Shown here in pieces: positions 63,889 to 64,000 of a stretch of 64,000 bases of DNA. This DNA comes from a virus, in IMG/VR virus record IMGVR_UViG_3300008108_000169, positions 23,500 through 87,499 of that record; one strand, given 5' to 3'. Numbering within the stretch: position 1 is the first letter of the stretch; every line of letters begins with the position of its first letter. The translations under genes were made by a program, and so were the position numbers. Under the pieces are notes generated by a model that did no database searches, was not told the origin of the DNA, and saw only the letters and a list, made by a program, of their open reading frames with translations.

Positions 63889-64000
63889 ATGGACATCAAA
63901 GCAATCAACACCGCAATCATTTCGGGTAACTTTACCGCTACAGAACTGGACAGCCTGCAGGATGCTATCAAGTTCGCCCGTAGCAAGACTGCTCGTACCA
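63889..64000 (+). CDS. Conserved small phage protein, N-terminal part
   Basis: Frame from the ATG at 63889 runs off the window: MDIKAINTAIISGNFTATEL, DSLQDAIKFARSKTART. The NTAIISG.F...EL..L.DA.KFAR pattern is conserved in marine T4-like phages, often followed by a small beta domain. Function unknown. Confidence 0.75.
   Translation, partial: MDIKAINTAIISGNFTATELDSLQDAIKFARSKTART

Noticed and set aside
1-64000. tRNA genes, CRISPR arrays, insertion sequences, integrase and att sites
   Set aside because: No cloverleaf with T-arm motif, no regular repeat-spacer array, no transposase or integrase frame found by eye.

Overview
The window reads as part of a large, gene-dense, AT-rich tailed-phage genome of the T4-like (myovirus) type from a marine setting. 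It is not a bacterial chromosome: short overlapping genes lie almost all on the minus strand, with NrdA/NrdB/glutaredoxin, a DexA-like exonuclease, virion proteins, many genes preceded by a T4-type late promoter core (TATAAATA or ATAAATA), and a set of N-termini resembling the T4 capsid-targeting peptide. A phage bS21 gene, a heme oxygenase plus PcyX-like bilin reductase pair and an ALAS-type 5-aminolevulinate synthase (the C4 route typical of alphaproteobacteria) point to an alphaproteobacterial host. That host assignment is inference. No tRNA, CRISPR array, insertion sequence or attachment site was seen.

Layout. 0-8.8 kb (minus): a phage curli / type VIII secretion cassette in the order csgF, csgG (with an extra SH3-like tail), a CsgA-like curlin, a FecR-domain protein, a PA14-like plus curlin-repeat protein, a small secreted protein, a CHASE2 adenylate cyclase, a 54-aa protein and the start of a D-Ala-D-Ala carboxypeptidase. 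8.9-16.6 kb: a large CTS-type protein, pcyX, heme oxygenase, clpS, a broken hsp20, dnaK, GMP reductase, exonuclease and bS21 (chaperone, proteolysis, pigment and nucleotide functions). 16.5-22.6 kb: a membrane coiled-coil protein (apparently frameshifted), virion proteins, a SleB-type endolysin with a candidate holin, a structured untranslated leader, IscU/IscA, an Hc1-like protein and a PAAR-like spike protein. 22.6-27.2 kb: nrdA, class II aldolase, nrdB and grx behind a consensus sigma70 promoter. 27.2-40.5 kb: tail-fibre/beta-helix protein, RecB-type nuclease and a run of late virion genes, many starting with a capsid-targeting-like peptide, interrupted by a small plus-strand cluster at 35.8-36.8 kb. 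40.6-41.8 kb (plus): ALAS. 41.8-50.8 kb: lipoprotein, HAD phosphatase, secreted nuclease, HNH nuclease, AlgH-like protein, SGNH/transglycosylase and M23 hydrolases, sugar epimerase, GIY-YIG-like and ParB-like proteins. 50.8-60.8 kb: a dense array of small, overlapping, probably early genes, including a paralogous family ending in a WF-x-[LM]-RW motif. 60.8-64 kb: a repeat- and dyad-rich region and plus-strand early genes (GIY-YIG, Gp88), the last three behind near-identical TTGACA-17-TATACT promoter modules.

How it fits together. Early functions use host-like sigma70 promoters (thirteen matches, all with a 17-bp spacer, three of them apparently giving leaderless messages). Virion functions use a T4-like late promoter. 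Three themes stand out: (1) surface biology, with a near-complete curli export system joined to a cAMP-type signalling enzyme; (2) heme and bilin chemistry, with ALAS, heme oxygenase and bilin reductase on one phage plus Fe-S assembly proteins; (3) a probable capsid-packaged cargo of enzymes (Zn-protease-like, HAD phosphatase, SGNH/transglycosylase, M23, nucleotidyltransferase) marked by a shared N-terminal peptide. Several reading frames look interrupted (hsp20, the 16.8-kb membrane protein, the 30.5-kb A9 site, the 34.2-kb pair). These could be assembly indels, real mutations or, at 30.5 kb, programmed frameshifting.
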